Below are positions 18,365-27,054 of a stretch of DNA of 64,000 nt, one piece after another. The DNA lies in NCBI RefSeq assembly GCF_900176395.1, contig NZ_FWXL01000005.1:1-64000 (forward strand). The letters are read 5' to 3'. The translations under genes and the position numbers were made by a program. The stretch is from Novosphingobium sp. B1. GTDB taxonomy: Bacteria > Pseudomonadota > Alphaproteobacteria > Sphingomonadales > Sphingomonadaceae. Position 1 is the stretch's first letter, and every line of letters starts with the position of its first letter. Under the pieces are notes generated by a model that was not told where the DNA came from, made no database searches, and worked only from the letters and a program-made list of their open reading frames with translations.

Positions 18365-18485
18365 GGAATTCCCCTGGGGTTTGTGCGGGCTTTTGCCGGT
18401 TGCCGGGATGCTTAATTCCCGGCTCCGGTCGAGGTATTGGGTGAAAGGGGCGCCGGTACCTGCGCCCCATCCACCATAGGCAGGA

Positions 18486-18875
18486 TCAGACGCGACGACG
18501 CTTCGACGGGCGAACGCCGTTGTGCGGAATCGGGGTCACGTCACGGATGGCCGTGATGGTGAAGCCAACCGCCTGAAGCGCGCGCAGGGCGCTTTCGCGG
18601 CCCGAACCCGGACCCTTGACTTCGACTTCGAGGGTGCGGACGCCATGTTCCGCCGCCTTCTTGCCGGCGTCGTCAGCAGCAACCTGTGCTGCATACGGGG
18701 TCGACTTGCGGCTGCCCTTGAAGCCCATCATGCCGGCAGACGACCACGAAATGGCGTTGCCCTGTGCGTCGGTGATGGTCACCATGGTGTTGTTGAAGCT
18801 GGCGTTGACGTGCGCAATGCCGCTGGTGATGTTCTTGCGCTCGCGCCGCTTAATGCGCTGAGGTTCGCGTGCCAT
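18486..18875 (-). CDS. rpsK: 30S ribosomal protein S11
   Basis: 129 residues, normal length. Landmarks: [33 protein letters not shown], and the C-terminal [18 protein letters not shown] that lines the mRNA exit region. 49 bases separate it from rpsM; same operon as rpoA and rplQ. Confidence 0.98.
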   Translation of the reverse strand: MAREPQRIKRRERKNITSGIAHVNASFNNTMVTITDAQGNAISWSSAGMMGFKGSRKSTPYAAQVAADDAGKKAAEHGVRTLEVEVKGPGSGRESALRALQAVGFTITAIRDVTPIPHNGVRPSKRRRV

Positions 18876-18924
18876 TGTTTTCTATCCTCGAGAAACTGGG
18901 ACGGAAGAAGGACCTGAAAAGGTC

Positions 18925-19293
18925 TTACTTCTTCTTGCCGGCGATCGGCTTGGCCTTGCCCTTGCGGGTGCGGGCGTTCGTGTGCGTGCGCTGACCGCGA
19001 ACCGGCAGGCCCTTGCGGTGACGCAGACCACGATAGCATGCGAGGTCCATCAGGCGCTTGATGTTCATCGCCACTTCGCGACGAAGATCGCCTTCCACGG
19101 TGTGATCGGCATCGATCGTTTCGCGGATCTGAAGGATTTCGGCATCCGAAAGATCGGCCACGCGGCGGGTGTGTTCGATACCCAGCTTGTCGGCGATCTG
19201 CTTGGCCTTGTGAGCGCCAATGCCATGAATGTAAGTCAGCGCGATGATCACGCGCTTGTTGGTGGGGATATTGACCCCGGCAATACGAGCCAC
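18925..19293 (-). CDS. rpsM: 30S ribosomal protein S13
   Basis: 122 residues when started at GTG 19293, matching the usual length and the conserved beginning (M)[18 protein letters not shown] lies six bases upstream, whereas the longer frame from 19314 has no such support. The H2TH region ([19 protein letters not shown]) and the basic C-terminal tail that reaches the P-site tRNA ([14 protein letters not shown]) are present. It heads the operon here: secY and adk, the usual upstream genes, are absent and a divergent transglutaminase gene takes their place. Confidence 0.96.
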   Translation of the reverse strand: MARIAGVNIPTNKRVIIALTYIHGIGAHKAKQIADKLGIEHTRRVADLSDAEILQIRETIDADHTVEGDLRREVAMNIKRLMDLACYRGLRHRKGLPVRGQRTHTNARTRKGKAKPIAGKKK

Positions 19294-19747
19294 TTGCTTC
19301 TCCGTTTGCTCCACAGGCCGCGCGAATCACTCACGCCGCCTATCTCATCGCGAAATAACACTCGGGAAATCCGGGATTTGTGCAGGGCTTCAGGAGTTTG
19401 TCCCTGATTGCGCAAACACTGCCCGGAAATGAGTGAAAGGCGCGATTAGGCGGTTTCGACTGCAACGTCAACCATTTCACAGGGGCAAAGGGCGGACGGC
19501 GCGCCGCTCCGGCACGGTCCTGCGGATATGCCAGTCCGATGTGGAGGGACATATCGCAAATCTCCGCTGGCGTCAAAATCGGATCGCTTTGGAAATCACT
19601 TCGGAAACCGTCTCGGCCGGCACGGACCAGATCACTAACGATGGAGCATCGCCCCTGCAAAACGTCACCTCTATCGATTTGACCGCATTTCTCGCCTGGC
19701 TCTTTGCAGAGCGAGATCGGGCCACTATTTAACCCGTTGCGTGGCCG
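19294..19747. other. Divergent intergenic region between rpsM and transglutaminase gene
   Basis: 454 bases without a convincing gene. It must contain the promoter of the rpsM operon and the start region of the transglutaminase gene. I see no clear -35/-10 pair, attenuator-like structure or T-tract. Open frames in it (for example 19433-19732 on plus) have no recognisable protein features. Confidence 0.5.
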
Positions 19748-20563
19748 GTGGCGGCACCGCCCCTCCTGCGCCGGAAAAGTCCCCTGACCAATATCCTCGG
19801 CATTGCCGTAAAGCTCGACTATGCAATGAACGCCCCCGCGCCCGTGCTGATGCAGATCGGCGTGGCGGACGCGGCGGGGCAACGCATCATCGATACAACC
19901 TGCAACGCTGCGCCCGAAGTGACGCGGACGGTTTCGGGCCATGACGGTCTTGGCAACCGGCTCTGGCTCGAGCCGGAAGACCGCTTCACCGCTGCCTACA
20001 CCGCCACAGTCGAGATCGATCGTGTGCCGGTGGCGCTCGCGAGCCTTGCCGCAGACACGCTCACCAGCCTGCCCGGCGAGGTCCTCGAATACCTCTTCCC
20101 GTCACGCTATTGCCCGGTTGACACGATGCACGCGTCCGCGGTGGACCTGTTCGGTCATCTCTCCGGCGGTGCAATCGTGGAGGCCGTGCGCGAGTGGATA
20201 TCTACCCATCTTTCCTACGTACCCGGCGCGAGCCACGGCGGCACCACCGCGCTCGATACCTTTCACGCTCGCGAAGGCGTCTGCAGGGACTATGCACACC
20301 TCCTGATCGCGCTGGTGCGTGGCCTTGGCATTCCTGCCAGGATGGTCAGCGCCTATAGCCCCGACGTCGATCCGCAGGACTTCCATGCGCTTGCCCAGGT
20401 TTGGCTGGCAGGAGCCTGGCACCTCGTTGAGGCGACTGGCATGGCAGACCCTGCCAGCACGGCCATCATCGGCGTCGGCAGAGACGCCGCCGACATAGCG
20501 TTCCTCACGATCTTCGGCAGCGCGACGCTCAACGAGCAAGTGGTCGAGGTACGCCGGATCTAG
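19748..20563 (+). CDS. Transglutaminase-like cysteine peptidase family protein
   Basis: Up to 271 residues. The transglutaminase core is clear: THLSYVPGASHGGTTALDTF, then REGVCRDYAHLLIALVRGLGIPARMVSAY with the catalytic Cys, a His/Asp region at DFHALAQVWLAGAWHLVEATG. An N-terminal beta domain (VLMQIGVADAAGQ) resembles the companion region of these bacterial proteins. The start is uncertain: GTG 19748 is the first candidate, but family members usually begin near VKLDYAMNAP, so a rarer start around 19790-19826 is possible. It is cytosolic as far as can be seen. Its stop overlaps the convergent rsh stop by four bases. Confidence 0.75.
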   Translation: MAAPPLLRRKSPLTNILGIAVKLDYAMNAPAPVLMQIGVADAAGQRIIDTTCNAAPEVTRTVSGHDGLGNRLWLEPEDRFTAAYTATVEIDRVPVALASLAADTLTSLPGEVLEYLFPSRYCPVDTMHASAVDLFGHLSGGAIVEAVREWISTHLSYVPGASHGGTTALDTFHAREGVCRDYAHLLIALVRGLGIPARMVSAYSPDVDPQDFHALAQVWLAGAWHLVEATGMADPASTAIIGVGRDAADIAFLTIFGSATLNEQVVEVRRI

Positions 20564-22647
20564 ATCCGCTCCGCCTGCGCCACCGCCTCGCTTGCCCGCA
20601 ATGCCGATATGATCCGAGTCAGGTGCGCAAGGTCACGCACCTCAAGGTCCACCTCGTAGGTGTGGAACGGGTTCTCGCGCTGCGTCATCTCGAGATTGAC
20701 GACGTTGGCGTGGTTCTTGGCGAAGATGCCTGCCATTTCCGCCAGCGTCCCGGGGCGGTTGTACAGTTCTGCCCGCAATCGCCCGATCGCGCCGTCGGTG
20801 CGTGCATCCCATGACAAGTCGATCCAGTCGGCATCGACGCCATCGGCCAGCCGCATGCAGTCGATCGCGTGGACCTCGACGCCCTTGCCGGGGCGGCGCA
20901 GCCCGACGATGCGGTCGCCCGGCACCGGATGGCAACAGTCCGCCAGCTTGAAGGCCATGCCGGGGGTCAGTCCGCGCACCGCGATGGCGCGCTTCTGGCT
21001 TGGCCAGTTTTCCTCCGGAAGATTGGCTGCACTGCCGGGAACCAGCGCTTCCATCACCTGCCGGTCGTCCAGCTTGGCAGAGCCGATGGCGAACATGAGG
21101 TCTTCTTCGGAGGCCAGCTTCAAGCGCTTGAGGGCATCGTTCAAGGCCTTCTTGCCAATGGTGGTCGGCAACCGCTCGACAATTTCCTCGTAAAGCTTGC
21201 GCCCGATCGCGGCGACCTCGGCGCGTTCCTTCTGGCGCACGAAACGGCGGATTGCCGCACGCGCCTTTCCGGTAACGACAAAGCCCAGCCATGAAAGCTG
21301 CGGTTCCGACGTCCGGCTCTTGATGATCTCCACCACGTCGCCATTCCCGAGCGCGGTGCGCAAGGGCACATGCCGTCCGTTGATCTTCGCGCCCACCGCC
21401 TGCGCACCAAGATTGGTGTGCACCGCAAAGGCGAAGTCGATCGGGGTTGCCCCCTTCGGCAACTGGAACAACGCGCCCTTGGGCGTGAAGGCGAAGATGC
21501 GATCCTGGTAGATCGCCATCTTGGTGTTCTCGAGCAGTTCCTCGGCATCGTGACTGGATTCGAGGATTTCGATCAGGTCGCGCAGCCAGCCCACCTGCCC
21601 ATCGGGCGTGCCGCCCTGCTTGTAGGCCCAGTGCGCTGCAAGCCCGAATTCGTTGCGCTCGTGCATCTCGTGCGTCTTGATCTGCACTTCCACGCGCATC
21701 GCGTTGGAATAGATCAGCGCGGTGTGCAGCGAACGGTAGCCGTTCATCTTTGGCGTCGAGATGTAGTCCTTGAAGCGCCCCGGGATCATCTGCCATTCGC
21801 GGTGGAGAATGCCTAGGGCCTTGTAGCAGTCGTCCTCGTTGTCGGTCAGGACGCGGAAGGCCATGATGTCGGTAATCTGCTCGAACGAGACGTGCCGCTC
21901 GGCCATCTTCCGCCAGATCGAATAGGGGTGCTTCTCGCGCCCCGAAACCTCGACCCGCAGCCCCGCCTCGGCCAGCGCCTTCTTGATCTCCAGCGCAATG
22001 GCATCGACCTGTGCGCCCTCCTCGCTGCGGATCGCCGCCAGCCGGCCGGTGATGGTGGCATAGGCTTCGGGTTCGATCTGCTCGAAGGCGAGCAGCTGCA
22101 TCTCGCGCATGTATTCGTACATGCCCACGCGCTCTGCCAGCGGGGCATAGATATCCATCGTCTCACGCGCGATACGGCGGCGCTTTTCCTCGCTCTTGAT
22201 GTAGTGAAGCGTACGCATGTTGTGCATGCGGTCAGCCAGCTTCACCAGCAGGACGCGCAGGTCCTCGCTCATCGCCAGCAGGAACTTGCGCAGGTTTTCC
22301 GCCGCGCGCTCGCTCTCGCTCATCGTCTCGATCTTCGAGAGCTTGGTCACGCCGTCGACCAGCCGCGCCACATCCGGCCCGAACAGCCGCTCGATCTCGT
22401 CGACGGTGGCAAGTGTATCTTCAACGGTATCGTGGAGCAGCGCGGTGATGATCGTGTCCTGATCGAGCTTCAGCTCGGTCATCAGGCCCGCCACTTCCAC
22501 CGGGTGCGAGAAGTACGGGTCTCCGCTCGCGCGCTTCTGCGTGCCGTGTTTCTGCACGGTATAGACATAGGCACGGTTGAGCATCGCCTCGTCCGCGTCG
22601 GGATCATAGGCAAGCACACGTTCGACAAGTTCGTACTGGCGGAGCAT
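20560..22647 (-). CDS. Bifunctional (p)ppGpp synthetase/hydrolase (Rsh/SpoT family)
   Basis: 695 residues from ATG 22647, giving the standard MLRQYELVERVLAYDP start. An HD hydrolase domain comes first (FSHPVEVAGL, LLHDTVEDT, residues ~40-150). The synthetase domain follows (GREKHPYSIWRKM, FRVLTDNEDDCYKALGILH, DYISTPKMNGYRSLHT). A TGS domain (FAFTPKGALFQLPKGATPIDFAFAVH region) and a C-terminal ACT domain (LAEMAGIFAKNHANVVNLEM) complete it. Both enzymatic halves keep their key motifs, so it probably makes and degrades the stringent-response alarmone. It is the only long RSH in alphaproteobacteria. Confidence 0.95.
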   Translation of the reverse strand: MLRQYELVERVLAYDPDADEAMLNRAYVYTVQKHGTQKRASGDPYFSHPVEVAGLMTELKLDQDTIITALLHDTVEDTLATVDEIERLFGPDVARLVDGVTKLSKIETMSESERAAENLRKFLLAMSEDLRVLLVKLADRMHNMRTLHYIKSEEKRRRIARETMDIYAPLAERVGMYEYMREMQLLAFEQIEPEAYATITGRLAAIRSEEGAQVDAIALEIKKALAEAGLRVEVSGREKHPYSIWRKMAERHVSFEQITDIMAFRVLTDNEDDCYKALGILHREWQMIPGRFKDYISTPKMNGYRSLHTALIYSNAMRVEVQIKTHEMHERNEFGLAAHWAYKQGGTPDGQVGWLRDLIEILESSHDAEELLENTKMAIYQDRIFAFTPKGALFQLPKGATPIDFAFAVHTNLGAQAVGAKINGRHVPLRTALGNGDVVEIIKSRTSEPQLSWLGFVVTGKARAAIRRFVRQKERAEVAAIGRKLYEEIVERLPTTIGKKALNDALKRLKLASEEDLMFAIGSAKLDDRQVMEALVPGSAANLPEENWPSQKRAIAVRGLTPGMAFKLADCCHPVPGDRIVGLRRPGKGVEVHAIDCMRLADGVDADWIDLSWDARTDGAIGRLRAELYNRPGTLAEMAGIFAKNHANVVNLEMTQRENPFHTYEVDLEVRDLAHLTRIISALRASEAVAQAERI

Positions 22648-22721
22648 CTGCGCCCTAAATGGCGGCATCGGAGCGTTTCCCGCAAGGGGGAATACCTCTT
22701 TAATGCAATCGTGTTGGTCGA

Positions 22722-23345
22722 TCAGAGAATAATCGGCGCGCTGCCCCTGTCCTGCGGAAGAAGTCCTGCAACACGTGGATCGGGTAGGATCTCGACGAAG
22801 CGCGCAAACGGCACGAAGCCCTGGGCCTGGTAGAATGGCAGCGCTCGCGGATCATCGGTCGTGCATGTGTGCAGCCAGACCCGCCCGATTCCGGGCGCCC
22901 ATGCCAGTTGCAAGGCTCGCCGCATCAGCCATTTGCCAAGGCCCTTGCCCGTGGCTCCCTTGATGAAACCGAAGAACACGATCTCGCATTCTCCTTCAAC
23001 GCGGCAGTCGAGTTCCAGCATGCCAACCTCGACACCGGCGCGGTCGGCCACGGCAAAGATCTGCACACGCGGATCGTGTATGATCTCTGCCAGTTCCGCA
23101 TCGCTCTTGCCGAGACGCGTCCACCACAGCCACGGACCGCCAATGCGCTTGTAGAGCAGACGGTACTTTTCAGGTCCCGCCTGCTTCCATCGGACCAACT
23201 GCACGGGCACGTCGCCCTCGGGCACTAGCTTGCGCAGACCCTCGGGCGGCGCAAGCATCTCGAGCGCGGTGACGACGCATGCCAGATCGCTTGGCGCAAC
23301 GTTGTGAAAGCCGTGCCCGAGCGCCGGGCCTTCCGCCTCGATCAC
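22722..23345 (-). CDS. GNAT-family N-acetyltransferase
   Basis: 207 residues from GTG 23345, one base after the hemF stop, so the two are likely coupled. The GNAT acetyl-CoA site is GFIKGATGKGLGKWLMRRAL, preceded by the strand VGMLELDCRVEGECEIVFF and followed by VWLHTCTTDDPRALPFYQAQGF, a classic motif B. The N-terminal ~60 residues (MLAPPEGLRKLVPEGD) are shared by a proteobacterial subgroup. The acetyl acceptor is unknown. Co-transcription with hemF need not imply a haem role. Confidence 0.82.
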   Translation of the reverse strand: MIEAEGPALGHGFHNVAPSDLACVVTALEMLAPPEGLRKLVPEGDVPVQLVRWKQAGPEKYRLLYKRIGGPWLWWTRLGKSDAELAEIIHDPRVQIFAVADRAGVEVGMLELDCRVEGECEIVFFGFIKGATGKGLGKWLMRRALQLAWAPGIGRVWLHTCTTDDPRALPFYQAQGFVPFARFVEILPDPRVAGLLPQDRGSAPIIL

Positions 23346-23346
23346 G

Positions 23347-24210
23347 TCAGCTCCAGACAGCTTCCGGCGGCAGGCTCATAAGGATCGCGTCGATGTTGCC
23401 ACCGGTCTTCAGCCCGAACAGCGTGCCGCGGTCCCACACGAGATTGAATTCGGCATAGCGCCCGCGATATTCAAGCTGGGTCAGCTTCTCTGCCGGCGAG
23501 TAGTCCATGCCCATCCGTTTGCGGACGAGGCGCGGAAAGACATTGATGAACGCATCGCCCACATCGCGCGTGAAAGCGAAGTTCGCCTCGAAAGCCGCAT
23601 CGTCGGTGCATTCGAGATGGTCGTAGAAGATACCACCTACCCCGCGATGAACCTTGCGATGCGGGATCCAGAAATAGTCCTCCGCCCACTTCTTGAACTT
23701 CGGATAATACTCCGGGTCATGCCGATCGCAGGCCGCCTTGTACTCGGCATGGAATTCGGCTGTGTCCTCCTCATAGGGGATCGGCGGATTGAGATCGCCA
23801 CCACCGCCGAACCACGCCTTGCTGGTCGTCAGGAAGCGCGTGTTCATGTGCACCGCCGGCACGTGCGGGTTGCGCATGTGTGCCACGAGGCTGATGCCGG
23901 TTGCCGTGAAGCCCGGTGCCTCGACGCTCGCCCCGTTGACCGATCCGGCAAAGTCCTTCGAGAATTCGCCTTGCACCGTCGAGACGTTGACGCCCACCTT
24001 CTCGAACACCTTGCCCTTCATCAGGCCCTGCACGCCGCCGCCGCCATTTGCTACGGCCTCGCCCTCATGTTCACGGTTCCATGGGGTGTAGGCAAATGAC
24101 GCATCCGATCCCGCCTCGCGCTCGATCGCCTCGAACTCGGCGCAGATCCGGTCACGCAAGCTCTCGAACCAGGCACGGGCGCGGGTGGTGTGGGTCGTCC
24201 AGTCGGTCAT
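23347..24210 (-). CDS. hemF: Oxygen-dependent coproporphyrinogen III oxidase
   Basis: 287 residues from ATG 24210. Family signature segments: GGGGVQGLMKGKVFEKVGVN, HMRNPHVPAVHMNTRF (substrate-channel His), WFGGGGDLNPPIPYEEDT, and GRYAEFNLVWDRGTLFGLKTGGN near the end. It converts coproporphyrinogen III to protoporphyrinogen IX in haem synthesis, using O2. It is divergent from pdeM with a 64-base gap and upstream of the GNAT gene. Confidence 0.97.
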   Translation of the reverse strand: MTDWTTHTTRARAWFESLRDRICAEFEAIEREAGSDASFAYTPWNREHEGEAVANGGGGVQGLMKGKVFEKVGVNVSTVQGEFSKDFAGSVNGASVEAPGFTATGISLVAHMRNPHVPAVHMNTRFLTTSKAWFGGGGDLNPPIPYEEDTAEFHAEYKAACDRHDPEYYPKFKKWAEDYFWIPHRKVHRGVGGIFYDHLECTDDAAFEANFAFTRDVGDAFINVFPRLVRKRMGMDYSPAEKLTQLEYRGRYAEFNLVWDRGTLFGLKTGGNIDAILMSLPPEAVWS

Positions 24211-24274
24211 GCAATCCCCCAGAGGTCTCTCATGGCGACTTGCCAAGGGAATCGCGATCCGGCAAGGGAAAGCC

Positions 24275-24949
24275 ATGGTTCCCTTTTCGTTCGCCTCTCA
24301 GGAATTCCGCCTCGGCGCCTCGCGCGCGCTTTTCTGGGCAGAGGAGAACGCGCTGCTGTTGGCTGACCTGCACCTCGAGAAGGCCAGCTTCTTTGCGCGC
24401 CACGGCCAGATGCTTCCGCCCTACGACAGCCGCGCCACGCTGGAACGCATTGCCCAGGCCCTGCGCGAGACAGGTGCGCGCCGCGTTTTCTGCCTGGGCG
24501 ACTCGTTCCACGATGCGGCTGCGGTCGCCCGTATGGAACCCCACGCAGCCGGCATGCTCGATGCGCTCACCCGCGCCACGGACTGGGTGTGGATCACCGG
24601 AAACCATGACGAAGATGCCTCTGCACCGGGCGGAACACTCGTTGACGAACTCGTCGTTCGCGGACTGACGCTGCGCCACATCGCGCGCAGGGGCACCGCC
24701 AAAGGCGAAGTTTCCGGCCACTTCCACCCCAAACTGCGCGTGTCGATCCGGGGGCGCACCATTGCCCGGCCCTGCGCCGTCGCAAGCGAGAACCGCCTGA
24801 TTCTGCCCGCTTTTGGCGCGTTGACAGGGGGCATGGACGCTGGCGATCCTGCCATTCTCAAGGCATTGCAGCCGGCACGGTCGATCGATGCGATCGTGCC
24901 TGCCGGTGAAAAGCTTGCCCGGTTCAACCTGTGGCGCGCTGCAGCCTGA
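24275..24949 (+). CDS. pdeM: Ligase-associated DNA damage response endonuclease PdeM
   Basis: 224 residues from ATG 24275, which follows AAGGGAAAG. It is a calcineurin-like phosphoesterase: ALLLADLHLEKASFFARHGQ (metal-binding DxH), VFCLGDSFHD (GDxxHD), WITGNHDED (GNHDE), and VSGHFHPK (GHxHP). This order and the short length match PdeM, which usually sits with LigB-type ligase and Lhr helicase genes for DNA repair. Those partners are not beside it here. Its neighbours are hemF (divergent) and infC. Confidence 0.88.
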   Translation: MVPFSFASQEFRLGASRALFWAEENALLLADLHLEKASFFARHGQMLPPYDSRATLERIAQALRETGARRVFCLGDSFHDAAAVARMEPHAAGMLDALTRATDWVWITGNHDEDASAPGGTLVDELVVRGLTLRHIARRGTAKGEVSGHFHPKLRVSIRGRTIARPCAVASENRLILPAFGALTGGMDAGDPAILKALQPARSIDAIVPAGEKLARFNLWRAAA

Positions 24950-25061
24950 AGGCAACATCCGTCAGCGAAACCGGCTCGTTGCGGAACCAAGGGCAAAACC
25001 GCCCTTTATCTGAACGCACATTGTGATATGAGCGCGCGGAACCATATTGGGCAAAAACTGC

Positions 25062-25077
25062 AGGAGAAAGCACTATA
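25062..25077 (+). promoter_or_regulatory. Shine-Dalgarno and probable AUA start of infC
   Basis: AGGAG (25062-25066) is the strongest ribosome site in this region. It stands eight bases before an in-frame ATA at 25075. No ATG, GTG or TTG in this frame lies nearer; the first ATG is 25096, 29 bases after AGGAG. A weak start fits IF-3 autocontrol, as with the AUU start of E. coli infC. Confidence 0.65.
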
Positions 25078-25617
25078 GCTCCCCCACCGCGGCGCATGAT
25101 GGCGCCCCCCGTCAAGAGCGGGCCTCGCTACAACCAGATGATCAACGTGCCAAAGGTGCGCGTGATCGACGAGAACGGCGAGAACCTGGGTGTGATGTAC
25201 ACCCGCGAAGCGATCGAGCAGGCTGCCGAAGTTGGCCTGGACCTCGTCGAAGTTTCCCCCAACGCGGATCCGCCGGTCTGCAAGTTCCTCGACGTGGGCA
25301 AGTTCCGCTACGAGGCGCAGAAGAAGGCGAACCTCGCCCGCAAGAGCCAGAAGACGCAGGAGATCAAGGAGATCAAGATGCGTCCGAACATCGATGACCA
25401 CGATTACGACACCAAGATGCGTAACGTCGTGAAGTTCATCGGCGAAGGCGACAAGGTGAAGATCACGCTGCGTTTCCGTGGTCGCGAACTATCGCACCAG
25501 CAGCTCGGCATGAACCTCCTGCGCAAGGTGCAGGATGACGTGGCTGAAATCGCCAAGGTCGAGGCTTTCCCGCGCATGGAAGGTCGCCAGATGCTGATGG
25601 TCCTTGCGCCGAAGTAG
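25075..25617 (+). CDS. infC: Translation initiation factor IF-3
   Basis: 180 residues if started at ATA 25075 (173 from the first ATG, 25096). The N-terminal domain includes [20 protein letters not shown] and [20 protein letters not shown]. The linker KYEAQKK-like segment ([16 protein letters not shown]) leads to the C-terminal domain with [27 protein letters not shown] and [11 protein letters not shown]-3 checks the start codon on the 30S subunit. Residues encoded between ATA and ATG (APPPRR) match the basic/proline lead seen in sphingomonad IF-3, which supports the upstream start. It is followed by a strong terminator. Confidence 0.93.
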   Translation: MAPPPRRMMAPPVKSGPRYNQMINVPKVRVIDENGENLGVMYTREAIEQAAEVGLDLVEVSPNADPPVCKFLDVGKFRYEAQKKANLARKSQKTQEIKEIKMRPNIDDHDYDTKMRNVVKFIGEGDKVKITLRFRGRELSHQQLGMNLLRKVQDDVAEIAKVEAFPRMEGRQMLMVLAPK

Positions 25618-25641
25618 GCACTGGGCATCAGATCGAACCGC

Positions 25642-25677
25642 AAAAGGGGCGTGCCGCAAGGCGCGCCCCTTTTGTTT
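25642..25677 (+). terminator. Rho-independent terminator of infC
   Basis: GGGGCGTGCC and GGCGCGCCCC form a 10-bp stem (one G-U pair) around GCAA, followed by TTTTGTTTT. Confidence 0.9.
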
Positions 25678-25835
25678 TGAACCGGTTATCTACGCGTGAA
25701 AACGCCTCGCCGCGCGTTCCCCAATTCACCTTTGCCTGACCACGTTCCGCCGATTCACCGGTGTCTGATTTCCGCTCCTGCGCGTTCTCGCTGCGGTTCG
25801 CCAATAACCAAACAAGATTCATCAAGGAGCATTAC

Positions 25836-26144
25836 ATGACGCCGTCTCTCAAGATCATTCCTGCCGTTGCCATCCTCGCTGGCTCGCTGGGCCTTGGCGG
25901 TTGCGCCACCAAGGGCTACGTCAACGAGCAGATCGCAACGGTCAACCAGCGCATCGACGGTGTCGAAAGCCGTCTCCAGGCAACTGACGGCGTTGCCCAG
26001 GCTGCCCGCAGCGAAGCGCAGGCCGCTAACGCGCAAGCGCAGACCAACACCCAGCGTCTCGACCAACTCACCGGTCGCGTGGATGGGATGGATCAGCGCA
26101 TGATGCAGATGCAGCAGCAGCCGCAGAAGCGCGCTCGCAACTAA
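25836..26144 (+). CDS. Small coiled-coil lipoprotein (Lpp-like)
   Basis: 102 residues from ATG 25836, with AAGGAG upstream. The N-terminus is a lipoprotein signal with lipobox SLGLGGC (Cys about residue 20). The remainder is a heptad-rich helix (VNEQIATVNQRIDGVESRL) with Ala/Gln-rich repeats and a basic end (QPQKRARN). This is the pattern of murein-lipoprotein-type outer-membrane anchors, but the terminal Lys of true Lpp is missing. The next gene encodes a YkuD-fold protein, the fold that attaches Lpp to peptidoglycan in enterobacteria, so a shared role is possible. Confidence 0.75.
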   Translation: MTPSLKIIPAVAILAGSLGLGGCATKGYVNEQIATVNQRIDGVESRLQATDGVAQAARSEAQAANAQAQTNTQRLDQLTGRVDGMDQRMMQMQQQPQKRARN

Positions 26145-26166
26145 GCATTAGTTCGAACGTTAAAGG

Positions 26167-26218
26167 GCCGGACAGGTAGCCTGTGGTCAGTCGACCCGGG
26201 AAAGCCTGTCCGGCTTTT
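26167..26218 (+). terminator. Rho-independent terminator after the Lpp-like gene
   Basis: GCCGGACAGG (26167-26176) pairs perfectly with CCTGTCCGGC (26205-26214), followed by TTTT. The loop is long (28 bases), which weakens the call slightly. Confidence 0.7.
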
Positions 26219-26244
26219 CGTATCCGGTGCGAGTAACGATCAAC

Positions 26245-26979
26245 ATGATCAAGGCTTTGATAGCGCTGGCAGGTGTGGCGCTTGTTCTTCCCTCCCCTGC
26301 AATTTCCCCGGCCGAGGCGGCAACAACGCTAGCCTCAAAGAGCACCGCTCGCAAACGGGTCAAGAAACCCGCCCCCGCCCCTGTCGAGATGCCCGTCCTG
26401 GACGTCCCGGCCCAACGCGTGCTGTCATGGGTCAGCGCAACCGGAGACAATGCCGGCTTGCCCTTCGTTGTGATCGACAAGACCAACGCGATGATCCTGG
26501 CTTTCGATGCCAGCGGCAAGCCCATCGGGCACGGCCCTGTCCTGATCGGGCGCGCGTTGGGCGATGAGGCCACTCCCGGTGTCGGATCCAAGAGCCTTGC
26601 CGAAATCGGGCCAGCCGAGAAGACGACGCCTGCTGGCCGCTTCCTCGCAAAATTTGGGTTGGCTGCGGGAAATGCCAAGGTGCTGTGGGTCGATTACGCA
26701 ACCTCGGTCGCCTTGCACACGATCCCTCCCGGCAATGCCAAGGAAAATCGAACCAAGCGGATGCTCACGCCGACCGCAGCGGATAACCGCATCACGTTTG
26801 GCTGCATCAACGTGCCCAAGGCGCTGTATAACGGCAAGATCGCCCCGATGTTCGGCAAGAAGGGCGGCTACGTCTATATTCTGCCTGACAGCAAGCCGCT
26901 CGAGGATGCCTTCCCCCCTCTCCACGCGCGCCCCTATGCCGACGGCGGCGCCTTGCCGGCACCTGCACAAACTCGCTAA
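26245..26979 (+). CDS. Periplasmic YkuD-domain (L,D-transpeptidase-like) protein
   Basis: 244 residues from ATG 26245; a GTG at 26227 is also in frame. A signal peptide ends near AEAA, then a Lys/Pro-rich linker (KRVKKPAPAP). The YkuD region has the late His (SVALHTIPPG) and Cys (RITFGCINVPKALYN). Classical enzymes have S-x-G-C-R in this place; here Thr-Phe-Gly-Cys-Ile-Asn replaces it, a variant seen in proteobacterial homologues. Expected role is peptidoglycan cross-linking or attachment in the periplasm. It is not proven that the variant is active. Followed by a bidirectional terminator. Confidence 0.75.
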   Translation: MIKALIALAGVALVLPSPAISPAEAATTLASKSTARKRVKKPAPAPVEMPVLDVPAQRVLSWVSATGDNAGLPFVVIDKTNAMILAFDASGKPIGHGPVLIGRALGDEATPGVGSKSLAEIGPAEKTTPAGRFLAKFGLAAGNAKVLWVDYATSVALHTIPPGNAKENRTKRMLTPTAADNRITFGCINVPKALYNGKIAPMFGKKGGYVYILPDSKPLEDAFPPLHARPYADGGALPAPAQTR

Positions 26980-27002
26980 AGGCGCACGCAGCCTTCGGAT
27001 AC

Positions 27003-27034
27003 AAAAAAGGGGACCGAAGACCGGTCCCCTTTTC
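27003..27034. terminator. Bidirectional terminator between converging genes
   Basis: GGGGACCG (27009-27016) pairs with CGGTCCCC (27022-27029). An A-run precedes it and a T-run follows, so it can stop transcription of the YkuD gene on plus and of the TonB receptor on minus. Confidence 0.85.
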
Positions 27035-27054
27035 CGTCATTGGCTGGCCTTGCG

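Noticed and set aside
17315..18415. 366-codon plus-strand frame opposite rpoA
   Set aside because: Shadow of rpoA.
19433..19732. 99-codon plus-strand frame before the transglutaminase gene
   Set aside because: No ribosome site, no membrane or domain pattern; composition is not convincing.
19340..19942. 200-codon minus-strand frame upstream of rpsM
   Set aside because: It overlaps the transglutaminase gene start and has no recognisable sequence pattern.
24989..25007. Possible terminator after pdeM
   Set aside because: AAGGGC-AAAACC-GCCCTT has only a 6-bp stem and a poor T-tract.
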